A stretch of 64,000 nt of DNA, from positions 2,108,001 through 2,172,000 of the forward strand of contig NEEC01000008.1 in NCBI GenBank assembly GCA_002189035.1, read 5' to 3'. The position numbers were made by a program, and so were the translations under genes. The DNA is from Utricularia gibba (Eukaryota; Streptophyta; Magnoliopsida; Lamiales; Lentibulariaceae). Below the pieces are notes generated by a model that was given only the letters and a program-made list of their open reading frames with translations, was not told the DNA's origin and did not search any database. Shown piece after piece: positions 10,862-22,054 of this stretch (its first letter is position 1; the number at the start of each line of letters is the position of its first letter).

Positions 10862-10909
10862 TTCCCTCGTTCGCGAAGCTCTGAATGAAGAACCAGCGAC
10901 GGGTACCAA

Positions 10910-12807
10910 GAACCGTGGATGACGCTCCTGATAAAACCAAAATTACAATTAATAACCGCATTTGCCCTAAAACCAGTCAAAATAACGGGTTCCAATATTA
11001 AAAAAAAAACTAATAATATTCATGAAATAATATCTGTTTTATTTTATTTTGTGATCCTTTTTATTTTTCAGCACTGGAAGTGGGCATTGGCTCGAATCGA
11101 CAATGAGGGAAGAAGCTCAGGCCCAACAGACAGCCCTGGACTTCCGGGTTTGTCTCACTGAACTTGGAAATAACACTGAGCAGTGAGCTGGGCTTGTTGA
11201 TCACTTTGGCTTCTATAAATTATGAAAATGAACTGAAGAAAATAAGAGCTTGGATTCTTTTGTTCGAGGGCTTTACAAGATTTCCGGGTGTGAGAACTGT
11301 TGCATCCAGGTAATAAGAAATAAGCATAAATGGGAGGTGGGCTTGGATTGCATTCACCTGGAATTGCACCGAACGTATACGTGAAATCTAAGTATATAAT
11401 AAACATATATTATAATAGAATAGATAGAATAGATTAAGTCCAATAAATTACTTATGATCTATAATTTTTTTATATATTAAACTCATTTATGTATTTAACA
11501 AATGACTATCATGGATTCAGATATTCCATTGATAAAACATGCATGTTTCTGCCATAAGAAACCAAAGTGGAGGCAAAGGAAAAACCGGCAGGGTTTGACT
11601 CAGAGAAGGCTACATCGCCATCACAACAGTAAGGTATTGGGATTAGAATCACGCTTAGGAGATGCAGAAGTATTAGTAGCCCATGTGAACCTGGTTTCGG
11701 TTCACTGTTACAACCGAATGCAATGATTCCTTCACTACTGGACAAAACGCTGCTACTCAAAATTAATGGATCCCGTCTAAATGACTTGGTGGCATTTAGC
11801 CCAGAGAATAGAGCAAATGGTCAGGATCCTTGTTTTCACCCCAGGAGATACGGTAAGATGTGCCTTTGATCATTTGCTGCCTCTTCAACTGGAAACTTCG
11901 CTTCTCTGCTCCTCTACTTGAGAAAAAAAAAAGGTACCCAACAGCTACGCTTTTGGGTAATAGTGGTTTGCCGTTTGCGGCACGGCGCAGGCGACTGTAG
12001 AATGATCAAAGAAGACAAACAAACAGTGAAGTCGCCCCATTACATCCCCCCTGTGCAGGATCCGTCTGTTCACGGGATTCCCAGACACTTGTAAATTCTC
12101 TGCATCTAATCCAAGAAGCATTAATGTCCACAAAATGCTTCCTTTGTGAATTGGGGGAATCTGGATTCTGCTACCAAAACTGTGGGTGGAGGAGACAATG
12201 AGGCTGGGAAATGCAAATGGGAATCTATTCAATGTATTCTTTTTCGGATGACGGCAGTTTTCCCCCTTTCATTTGTCATTGTTTATTACCCATGATGCAC
12301 AAATGTTGGTTTGACACGTGTATATGAGTTTAGGGTTTTGGATATTCATATTTAAAATTATACAATTATAAATAATTAATATTAAATACTATGAAAAATC
12401 TTACATAATGTTTAATAAATGTTTCCATATAGCTTGTTTTCCTGGACATTGCTTCCTTTGCATGAACTCACAATGATTGCCTACTAAATGATATTATTTA
12501 GGAATTGTGTTTTTTTATTAATATTATAATTGAATAGTATTTATTTATTGTATTAAATTATATGAAGGATCAAGGATTCGAGAGAGATATCGTCATCTTT
12601 AACAAACACAGTCCCAAAATTGGAAGGCCAACGTATCCGTGCCGTACGTCGTTTCGCTTCGAGGCAAGTGACAGTGCAACTGCAAGCACGAAAAGCAGGT
12701 TTTTTCCTCTCCGCAGATAACTCCAAAGGCGTCGTTGATTGGGGTTCGTTGGTCCATCCCAAAAGGGCACAAAGTTTGTTATTTGAGGGAATTCGGTTAG
12801 CGGTTTA
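10910..12807. other. Large spacer, no recognisable gene
   Basis: Several short frames on both strands (for example minus 12232-11945 and minus 11760-11509) have no domain, signal or splice context that I recognise. A GACACGTGT box lies at about 12314. The last 300 bp is the likely promoter and 5' UTR of the bZIP gene. Blocks at 11400-11500 and 12340-12580 are strongly AT-rich. Confidence 0.45.
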
Positions 12808-14021
12808 ATGGGTAAATCGTCGGCGTCTTCCGCCGCTTGTTTTCTTCGAACTGAGACCGTGAGGAATGGTCGGGGCAAATTGGGGTCCGAGTCAGTTGTG
12901 GTTGGGGGGTGTTCCAGCGTAGAGAAGTCGGGTTTGGATCCGGATCGTCTGCAGAGGAATCCCAGTGCTGTGGTAAACCCAGAAATCCGCGCTATTGATT
13001 CCGCCGGTGTCGTCGTTCCGTTGGCCGATACGAGTATATGTAGGAAATCGGTGGATGATGTGTGGAGGGAGATTATGGCGGGGAAAAAAGCTGAACAGGA
13101 ACCTAAGGAGGAGATGATGACACTCGAGGAATTTCTGCTACAAGCCGGCGTCATGGGGGACACGGACACGGCGTCGGCGTCTACATCGACGGATTTGGTG
13201 GGTGTTAAGGAAGAGAGTGTTGTTATTCATGAGGATAATTCTGGGGTGGGCGTTTTGCATCTCCAAGGAATGAGAGGGAAGAGAAGTTCGATTTCGTTGG
13301 ATCCATTGAATAAAGCGTCGCTCCAACGGCAAAAAAGGATGATTAAGAACCGGGAGTCTGCAGCAAGATCCAGAGAGCGAAAGCAGGTTCGGATTTTGAC
13401 TGAATGATTGCTTGCTTATTTTGGTGTATATTTGCCGCTTCCTTCATGTCTTTTCATGCTCTAATTAGGCGTATCAAGTTGAACTGGAATCCATGGTGAT
13501 GAAACTGGAAGAAGAGAACTTGCAACTTCTGCAAGAGAAGGTGACCCGTCTCGCAAATAGCTCAAGATTCGATTTTTACGCTGCGTCTAGTTTATTATGT
13601 TGCTTCAGTGTCGTTTGGTCTTAATACTTGAAGTGCGATGCAAAGCAATGGGCTTATTTTGCCATTTTCGTCCTGAATTTATGTGCTCCTGAGAACTTTC
13701 TGAAAAACTGGAATGATTCATGTTGCGTTTGATTACAGTAGTTAGAGAATTTGGCAGCTTGGTTTCTTTACTGGTATCCACAGAACAAGATGCTTCTTCC
13801 TATGAATTTTACAATACATTTCACTATCGCAGGCCGAGAGAACGAAGAAGAGGCTCAAGCAGGTTTGGCAGTTGATTTGCTTTATATCCATCATGATAGT
13901 GAGTGCACCAACAACAGAAGTAATTACTTGTTTCTTCTCACAGCTTATGGAAAATGTGATTCCCTTGACGGAGAAACAAACCTCATCTCGTCTTCAAAGA
14001 TTTCACTCCACAGAGTGGTAA
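12808..14021 (+). CDS. Group A bZIP transcription factor, GBF4-like
   Basis: Four exons: 12808-13386, 13469-13540, 13833-13862 and 13944-14021. Together they encode 252 aa in one frame. Residues around 85-110 carry the conserved group A block DDVWREIMAG...EEMMTLEEFLLQAGV, a known phosphorylation/activation region of AREB/ABI5/GBF4 proteins. The basic region reads QRQKRMIKNRESAARSRERKQ and is followed by a short leucine zipper split over exons 2-4. The protein ends in a basic, Trp-terminated tail (RLQRFHSTEW) as in GBF4-type members. Such factors bind ABRE/G-box elements in the nucleus in ABA and stress responses. The first intron falls directly after the basic region, as usual for the family. 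Confidence 0.92.
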
Positions 14022-14489
14022 TCTTTTCCTCTGATGTAGACATAGATGAGCAACCAGCCATAAACTACCTGATGTTAGACCAGGTTAAGCTTAGTTCATA
14101 GCATTTCTGTATCACTATGAATCATTAAGTTCTGAACTGAGGATCAGCTCTTGTCTTTCCTTGTTGTGTGCCACAGGCATGTTGCACCGACCCTCCGTTG
14201 TGGCGAGATTCTCTGTACAAGGGGTTGTAACGGGAATTGCCGGTGTGACTATCTTACTCAGAACGATTTTTTGTGATGATAGGGGGAGCTATAGGAAGGA
14301 ATGTACAGACTCAAATGCTGGTTGTGTTGATGACAAGTAATATAAAAGCTGCTACTTTTACGTTTTCCCTTGCGATCATGGATTTCCACGTCTCAGGCGA
14401 ACAGCCCAATGGGTAATGACTCAACACCAGCGATAAAAACAATTCCTGAATCACACTAAACAGCGTTGAATGCACCTCTTCTTGGGGAA
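14022..14489. other. Convergent 3' flanks of bZIP and MFL1 genes
   Basis: The two genes face each other here. The plus strand from 14022 is probably bZIP 3' UTR and the minus strand from 14489 downward the carrier 3' UTR. No other gene is seen. Confidence 0.5.
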
Positions 14490-15721
14490 TCAGCTCCTTT
14501 GATCGAGTGCTGATGCAGGAGAAAGAGGTGGTTTATGATCTCCTGGGTGTTTTCTGTTCAGGTATTGGTTCATAATTGTGAGACGAGCGGTCTCGAATGC
14601 GAAGTACCCAATAGCTGAAAAGCACGCACTGTAAAACACGCGAGCCCCCATCCCTCGGGTGAGTCCAATCCATCCCTCTTCCCTGAGTATCTGCTTCACC
14701 ATTGTTGACACTCCGCTGACACTTGCAGCAGCGACCTTATTCATATTCTCCCCGCGAGCTTGAGTCATCAGCCTTGTTTTCACCACGTCCAGGGGAGTTG
14801 TCAGAGAAGCAGATATTGCTCCGGCCAGCGCCCCGCAGAGAACGCTCTGCAATGGCTCTAAATTCGTTCTTTTGGTCTCACGTAATACTGCAGCTTTCAA
14901 GTACTCAAAAGAAGAATAATTCAACACACCAGCAGGCAAGTTCCTAAGCAATGTGGCACTGTATCCGGCATACAGTCCCCAAATACCGTCTTTCTCCAAT
15001 ATCCTGAACAAAACCTCCCAGGACCTACCCTTCGCGCCGGTTTGCATTCTCTGGGTGATCAGTTCCTTAGGCACCATGATTGCCGAGGATACAATATTCC
15101 CCATTGCACCAGCCGTTGGAGGAATCAACAGCGGGGGAACTGCAAACTCTTTGAAAGAACTGACTTGCCAAATTCACATGTTCCGAAGTAAACCGCGGAT
15201 GAAAATGTAGACCCAACGATCACAGCAGAAACGCCGCTGTAGAATCCGAGGAGTCCCTGGTTTTGGAATGTTTTGACAACAACATCAAACGCACCATTGT
15301 AAATCTCGGATGCTCCCTTTGCCTGGAGCTTGGTCTTAACTGTATCAAGCGGGTGAAGGCAAACGTATGTGAAAGCGCCAGCAATTCCGCCTGCTCCAGC
15401 ACCAACGAGCGCCCTTTCAAGAACGGAAAGATTCTTAAACAGAGCATTGACTGTGGGTGAACTCCTTGAAGCTGGTTTTAACCATCCAGGGAACCTGAAA
15501 TTCACTGGGCTTTTCACATGTTCCTCGCCTGAAATCGTTGTTGATGAAAAACATATTCTTGATCTGGGACGTTTTGTGAATCTCTCGATTGGTTCTATTC
15601 TTGAGTGGTTCCGGCTGGACACAAGAGTCCCATTCAACTGGTTGAAGAGGGCATGTAATTCTGGAGAAGTGCTAGAGCTCACAGGAAGAAGACGTAGGGG
15701 TTTCAAATCCAGAGATTCCAT
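14490..15721 (-). CDS. Mitoferrin-like plastid carrier (MFL1-like), one frame break
   Basis: A single exon from ATG 15721 to a stop ending at 14490. It carries an N-terminal Ser/Arg-rich transit peptide and three mitochondrial-carrier repeats, recognised by HPLDTVKTKLQ, VPKELITQRMQ and TPLDVVKTRLM. The combination of a long plastid-like N-terminus with PPTAGAMGNIVSSAIMVPKELITQRMQ points to MFL1, the chloroplast-envelope mitoferrin-like protein implicated in iron transport. The frame breaks at 15133-15137, where a run of five G (C on the coding strand) would need a sixth base to read SLQFPPLLIPPTAG. With that base the product is about 410 aa, the family length. Either a sequencing error or a recent frameshift allele. 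Confidence 0.85.
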
Positions 15722-16255
15722 TGTACGTACGTCGCTCACAATCTCCGGCGACAATCGGGATTTGGCCTTGGAACGATGGCAGATTAAACGAAAAATATAA
15801 TTCAATCCCGTAAAAATTATAAAACTTCGGTTTCGCCCCTCAAGTGTAGTGAAAATATAAATACCGTTTTCTATGGGGCCGAAAAGGAAATATTGAAACA
15901 AAAGCCACAAAAATTGTATATTTACTTCGAGTGAAACCTCCAACCCTCAGACTAGGGTTTGGGTCTTTTGGAGGCAGAATCTTCGACGACGCTGATCCTA
16001 GTTCTTACGCTCGAGGTTAAGAGCTTGCTTCAAGTTTCTTATCATTACTGCTAAGATTATATTTTGTTTTGCTCTGGTATCGGGCCAAGATATCTTGTGA
16101 AAGTTGAACAAAAAAGTATCCTAATGTTTCGCCTGAGTTTTCATGTTGGGGCTTTGTTTTGGCTTCAGGTCGTTGCGTGAATCTTGGATATTGCACTTGC
16201 AGTTTTTTTTTGTTTGTAAAATTCTTGATTTCAGTTTTTTGTGCTGAGCAGGAAC
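15722..16255. promoter_or_regulatory. Divergent promoter region of MFL1-like and RZ-1-like genes
   Basis: The 534 bp between the start codons of the carrier (-) and the RNA-binding protein (+). On the plus strand a 5' UTR intron is likely, from GTTAAGAG at 16016 to an acceptor TGAGCAG ending at about 16252, just before the ATG. A shared promoter would then be only about 250 bp long. Confidence 0.45.
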
Positions 16256-17433
16256 ATGGCACAACAAGATGAATTTCGCTGCTTTATCGGTAATCTCTCG
16301 TGGTCAACATCAGACAGAGGCTTGAAAGAAGCATTTGAGAAGTTCGGGCATCTTGTGGATGCTAAGGTTGGAAATTTGTTTTGTTGTGCATTACTGTTTT
16401 GTTTCATGTTCAACCATTCTTTGTCCAGTTCTGGGTTCATGTTTTGGAAGTACGTATCAAATTTGTAGCTTAAACGGGAGACGAGTAAACACAGTCTTGT
16501 TAGCATGTTTTAGTATGTTGGCCGAATGATTAGGTTGGTTGGCGATTTAATATCGAGGTATTCCCATAATCATGAACCTAAGCTGGTTTTACAAGTTCAT
16601 AATCCTTGTGTTGAGTAATAAATACCGTCCTTTGGAAAGGTTAAAGTAAGAGGTGCATATATTTTCTCACTCATCCACTGGGTTTGACCTACCTGGTTCA
16701 TTTTCTGCCAAATGAAGTTGTAGTATCTTCACGAAATGAGAATTGTTAGAAGAAAAATGTAACGGATTTGTCAATATCCAAGATCGATGCTTTTGCTCTT
16801 TAAGGGAGTATATGATGGGGTACCGGGTATTGACTTGTGGTATGGAATGATATTGAACGCTAGTTACTGGTTAGCATTTTTTGTATCCAGTATTCCTCTA
16901 ATCGTAACAATTTTAACTTTTATCCTGATCAGGTTGTACTTGACAAGTTCAGTGGTCGTTCTCGTGGGTTTGGTTTTGTTACTTTCGATGAAGAGCAAGC
17001 CATGGAAGAAGCCATAGAGAAAATGAATGGCATGGATTTGGATGGACGGTCAATTACTGTTGACAAAGCACAGGCCAACCAAGGATCCGGCAGAGACCAG
17101 GACCGAGATAGAGGCCGAGATCGGGATCATGATCGTGATAGAGGAGGCAGGAATCGTGACAATGGCGGTGGAGGCCGTGGCTCCGGAGGCGACTGCTTCA
17201 AGTGTGGAAAGCCTGGACATTTTGCACGTGAATGCCCTTCTGGAGATGACTCCAGGGGAGGTAGATATGGTGGGAGAGATGACAGATATGGAGGCGGAAG
17301 CCGCTCTGGGCCTGACAGAAATGGTGACAGGTATGGTGGCCGAAGCAGGGACTACGGTAGCCGTGGTGGGTCTGCAAATGATAGCTATAACAGGGAGCGC
17401 TCAGGGCCGTATGAGCGCCCGTCTCGTGCGTGA
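16256..17433 (+). CDS. Glycine-rich RNA-binding protein with CCHC zinc knuckle, RZ-1-like
   Basis: Two exons, 16256-16366 and 16933-17433, encode 203 aa. The RRM spans both ([14 protein letters not shown] with RNP2, then SRGFGFVTF with RNP1). It is followed by an Arg/Asp-rich stretch, one CCHC zinc knuckle ([15 protein letters not shown]) and a Gly/Arg/Asp/Tyr-rich tail with repeated DRYGG-type motifs. This order is that of the plant RZ-1 family: nuclear proteins that act as RNA chaperones in cold response and splicing. The 566-bp intron falls inside the RRM after LVDAK, as is usual for these genes. It holds short open frames that probably reflect only intron sequence. Confidence 0.93.
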
Positions 17434-17803
17434 TCGCATGCAATCTTTGTTGGGATCTTCAGCTGCGGCTACTTCATACTCGTAATGGCTTGTTCTCGTA
17501 ACCATTTTGCTTGTGAAATTGTATATCCTGCCAGATTCTTACTTGCTTTCGTTCCCCTGTCATGGTATTCTTGTTTTGATGGTTGTTTCCAGGTTTATCA
17601 ACTCTTTGCATCCACTCGCATATACACCAAAAGTCCTTGAAACAATTGGGATGGATCAGGGAAAGTATGCACGTAAGAGCCAAAAAATTGGGCTACCTCT
17701 TGTTCCTCCATCTACTACATATATGCTTTGCTAGTATGCACACCCTGATCCCTGGGAGGAAAAACTCGAATTCTTTTTTTCTTCCGGGCTGTCCAGAAAT
17801 GGT

Positions 17804-20800
17804 CTATTTGTCGGAACTCCTGATGTTGTACTTGTGGTAGACCTTGTCTCGGTTCTCCGACCACCATATCTCTGCTTGGCGTTCCCCAAACCTCCTCCGG
17901 CTGCGCATGCGTTATCAAGCATGTAATAGCATTCAACCTCGATGTGATTCCTTCCAGGGATACATGTACTGGAAGTGAGAATGGAGGATGCTATGTACCT
18001 GAAGCGGACGCGTTTGAGGTCTGTAGTTCCATCACGGAAGGACACGAGCGTTATGTACACTCCGGGTTCATATTGCTCAATCCATTCAGCTTCAACCTGG
18101 TTGCCACCACCCGTCTGTGGTACAAGGTTTCTTGATCTTGATCCCGTTTCGTTCTCATGAAGCGAAGGCGATGAATTGTCGTCAGCTGTTTCTCGTATGT
18201 TTCCTGTGCCATTTGGGTATCTTGGGCTCAAGCCGTTTGTGGAGGCGGCTGATCCGATGCTACCAGGAGCAGCAGCACCCACATGTGACTCAGATGCACC
18301 TTGCTTTCTAATCTGCGCGGCCGCTCCCGGCACTGAGCTCGCGTTGTCGGAGATGCTTGCAGCAGCGCCATTTGATTCCAATTCTCCGTTTGGGAGGTAC
18401 ATGAGCTTCACGCTTTCGGCATCGTACCCTCCTGACCCCGGAGGCAACCTCTCCGCCATGTCCCTGAGCTGTTAAGGTCCACAGGATAACATATGCATTA
18501 CATCACGGAAATGCAATGCCTGGTAAATAGCATGCATATCTTATGGAAACGCACCTGCGCTGCAAGTGACTTGATCACTTCCTTGGCAGCTTTGCATTTG
18601 GCAGATTCCTCGGCAGCAAGCGCCATTGCTTCACGTGCTTTCACCGTGGCCACTTGTAACTCGGACTCTTGCCTCTCAGATCGGCTTTGAAGAACATCCA
18701 CCTGAACATACGCGGGCAACCCAAGTCATAATAACTTTCTAGTTCAGAGCAGAGAGAGCTGGAGGAGCTTCCTACCTGAAGCCGTAATTTGTGGACTTGC
18801 TGACTGAGGAGCTCATTTGTGCTCTTTAAACTGTCAGCGATGTTTTTGGAGAAGGAAAGCCCAGACACCGTAGGAACGGGTGTTGCTGACCGTGGAGGAG
18901 GACTAAGCTTCCTCGAGAAGGGAGATACAGGTCTCGAACCAACACCCGCCGGAGCATTGATCGGCTTTGGTGCACTAGTCTTCCGAGCCGTCTCAAGAGC
19001 TGTTGCCATCAGAGCATCCTTGAACTGCAGTAAAGATGGCTGATCCAAGGAGAATATGTCCGCTTTCTTACCTTGTTTGGCTGCTGCTTTTGCATCCAGC
19101 TGCTTGATCAAATCAATGTTGGATGAAGAAGACGACTTGGTCGACGATACTGTTGATCGGCTTTCACCAGAAAGCCGTGGCCCGGAATTCCTACGACTGA
19201 CACCACCAGCAGCCTCTACAACTGTGCTCAGTTTGACAAAACAAGAATCACACACTCTGTAAGGTTTGGAAGGATTAGGAGCCAACGCTGCACGAATAGC
19301 TTTCCTTGAACTGCAGGCATGGCAGTGCACCAGGCCACAGTTGTAGCAGTTATGCCTTTTCCGGGTGAAACCGAATGCCTGTTTGCAGGCAAAGCAGTGT
19401 GACTGCCCGGCGCCGGAAACCCATTTATGAAGACATACAGCTGCTGAATAACTTGAACCACAGGCAATAAATTTAACATATCTATCTTTCAAAGCTTCCA
19501 CTGCAGTGGGCGTTTTCCTGTCTTCCACATCTCCATGACCCAACCTCCCATTAGCGCCCTTGCCCCATGTGTAAACCTCATTTTTAAGTGTCAACACGAC
19601 CACATGGTATGCTCCACAAGCAATTTCTTCAACGGATTCACTGGCAAGCTTGTCCACAACTGAGGAAGGTAGCTTTCCATCTGACTGAAGATTTCCAAGT
19701 TGACCGTACACCGGACTCCCCATCGTGAAAACCATCCCAGATGTGGTTAGCCCAACTGTTAAACTGTGACCACAGCCAACTTTGCGAAAATCGTAGTCAA
19801 CAATTGAAGATACACATGTAGGCCTGAGTCTAGGTTCCTTGTCCCCATGTCCAAGACGATTTTTGTCGCCATCACCCCAAGTGAATAGCTTCCCGGAGCT
19901 ATAACTGGAACCAGAATGGGTGGCAATGACATCAACTACGGCAGCAGTGTGCCACACTCCACATGCAACAGCCAATGTCCTCAGTCCTGAAAGAGAGGCC
20001 ACTTCCTTGGGGGATAACACGTTTTCCCGGTTTCCATGGCCCAAAACGCCAAAAGTTCCTACTCCGAAAGTGAACAGTTGGCCGGTTGATGTTATCAAGG
20101 CAGTGTGCCAAGGACCACAGGCAACCACTGTAACTTGAAACCCATCTAGAGGCCCAGAAATTCTCTTTGGTATCCAATGACTGACATTAGAGCCATGTCC
20201 CAGGAGCCCAGCATTGTGTGTCCCATCACCCCAAGTGTAGAGTTCACCAGCGGTGGTCACAGCACAAGTGTGGAACTCGCCACATGCAACAAAATCAACA
20301 TTGCAAAAACTCAAGGACTCTACTGCACAAGGTTGAGTCACATCTTTCCCAACTCCATGACCCAGACGTCCACCAGATTCCTCACCCCAACAGAAAAGCT
20401 CACCTTGCCGGGAAATAAGTGCAGCATGTCGTACACCACATGCAATAAACAGCACATCCAGAAGAACTCTGGATTCTAATGGCCTAGGAAGAAGCATATC
20501 AACTTTAGGGCTCATCAAACTGCCATTCTTCTTTGCCCCAACCTTCACATTATTATCATAAATAACTTCACCCCATATATAAATGTCTCCCAATGCATCA
20601 CAATCGTCTGGTGCAGATCCATGACTAGAAGTGCTGGGGGCACTTGATACACTAACTCGGAAAGCATCAGAACTAAATCCTTTGCCTTGAGTATTCATTT
20701 GATCAAAGGCAACATGTAAATTATTATGAGAATTAACTACTTTAGAGCTGAAGAAAACCTCAGATGAACTCCTTTCTTCTACGCTGCACACTGAGATATC

Positions 20801-22054
20801 ACTTATGCTGCTGGATGTAAGATCTTTATTGCCCTGAGATCACTCAAAGTACACCCATAAGGTTGATAGCGAGCTGCAACATACCTCTGATAAAAAAAGA
20901 ACAAAAAAAATCCTCATAAAATCAAAGAAATAGGAATATTATTCACCTTTCAATCTCAACTGTACTACTAACATACTCCCCTTAATTAAATAAAAGAAAT
21001 TCACTTAAGAATTAGACGAGAAGACACCCATTTAAATATTATCGAGGATTCAGAGTCATAATGATATTATCAGGAGCAAAAAAGGCTCAATCTAAAACTC
21101 CATTCACAGTTAAAAAAATTGTTCACCTCAAAACAGAGTTCCCCATCTTCCCATCCATCAATCTTTGATCCCCCAGCTTGACCTGATGATATCAACGACT
21201 TAATACCAGCTATCCAGATTTCTGCTTCAACTCTGTCCTTGCAGATAAATGGAATTAAAAAACCTCAATAAATTTGAACCAAGCACGGGCAGTTTTGGGG
21301 TTCAAGCATACAATCATATACACTGAACAGATCGAGGGATCTTTTCCCATTGCTATATATGAGAGAAAACGATAAATGCTTCTTCTCGGGATGAAGAAAA
21401 TGCCGGAAAACAGCCTGGAAAGAATTCCTTCACTATCCAACACATGAAGCCTCGTAGGGGATATCAAAGGCAAGAATAGATGGACAATTAGAGTTCTTTG
21501 TCCTGGGATGATTCTTGAAACTGAAGTCAACTTCAAAGTTTTTTCTCCGGTACTAGAAATCCAAATTTAAGTTTTCCCATCCTATAATAGCCAGATTAAC
21601 AAGTGAACAGAAAAGCTACAGGTAAACCAGAGTTGCATACTACGGAAAACTTAAAAGCATCACACCCAACTGAACAACAAGATATTAACAAAACTTATAT
21701 ACTAGCCCTACACCGGAAAGTCTAAATGGACAGAACTCAAGGCTTCCTTTTCGCCCATATTTGAGAAGCGGCGCTCCCTTTTTCAGTGCAATCAAAGCCT
21801 GTAAAACGACCAGCAGATTAGCACACGTTGAGTTAAATACAAGCTGGCACAGAGAGCATCCATCTGGTAGGTTAATGCAAGGAACAATCACTCACAAATG
21901 CGGCTCTGGACTAAAAACAAAAGTACTTGCCTAAAAGACAGAGCCTTTTCTCAATGTTCAAGTACTATTAGATGCTTCTTCAAGCGAACTGAAGAAGAAA
22001 ACCCAACCGCTCATTGCCGTGATCGGCATTATCGCGGCTAACAAGATCTGCCAT
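17804..22054 (-). CDS. PRAF-type protein: PH, RCC1 repeats, FYVE and BRX domains; in-frame stop in the PH part
   Basis: Minus-strand exons: about 22054-22010 ([11 protein letters not shown]), 21798-21712, 21581-21486, 21414-21322, 21237-21127, 20833-18776 (686 codons), 18701-18555, 18468-17999 and 17900-17804. The PH domain is spread over the small exons ([39 protein letters not shown]). The large exon holds RCC1 repeats ([26 protein letters not shown]) and a plant-type FYVE finger ([19 protein letters not shown]). A coiled coil and a BRX domain ([13 protein letters not shown]...[17 protein letters not shown]) follow. Such proteins bind phosphoinositides and can act as Rab/Ran-type exchange factors in polarity. 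A TAA at 21569-21567 interrupts the PH domain (KT-stop-IWISS). Everything downstream is open. Confidence 0.88.

Noticed and set aside
10550-10909. Longer start of thioredoxin y (MVPVAGSSFRASRTREMATS...)
   Set aside because: The internal ATG at 10861 gives a standard plastid transit peptide. The frame past 10685 is intron read-through, not coding.
17027-17485. Alternative-frame ORF over the RZ-1 exon 2 (Met/Glu/Ala-rich)
   Set aside because: It is a shadow of the Gly/Arg/Asp-rich coding repeat in another frame.
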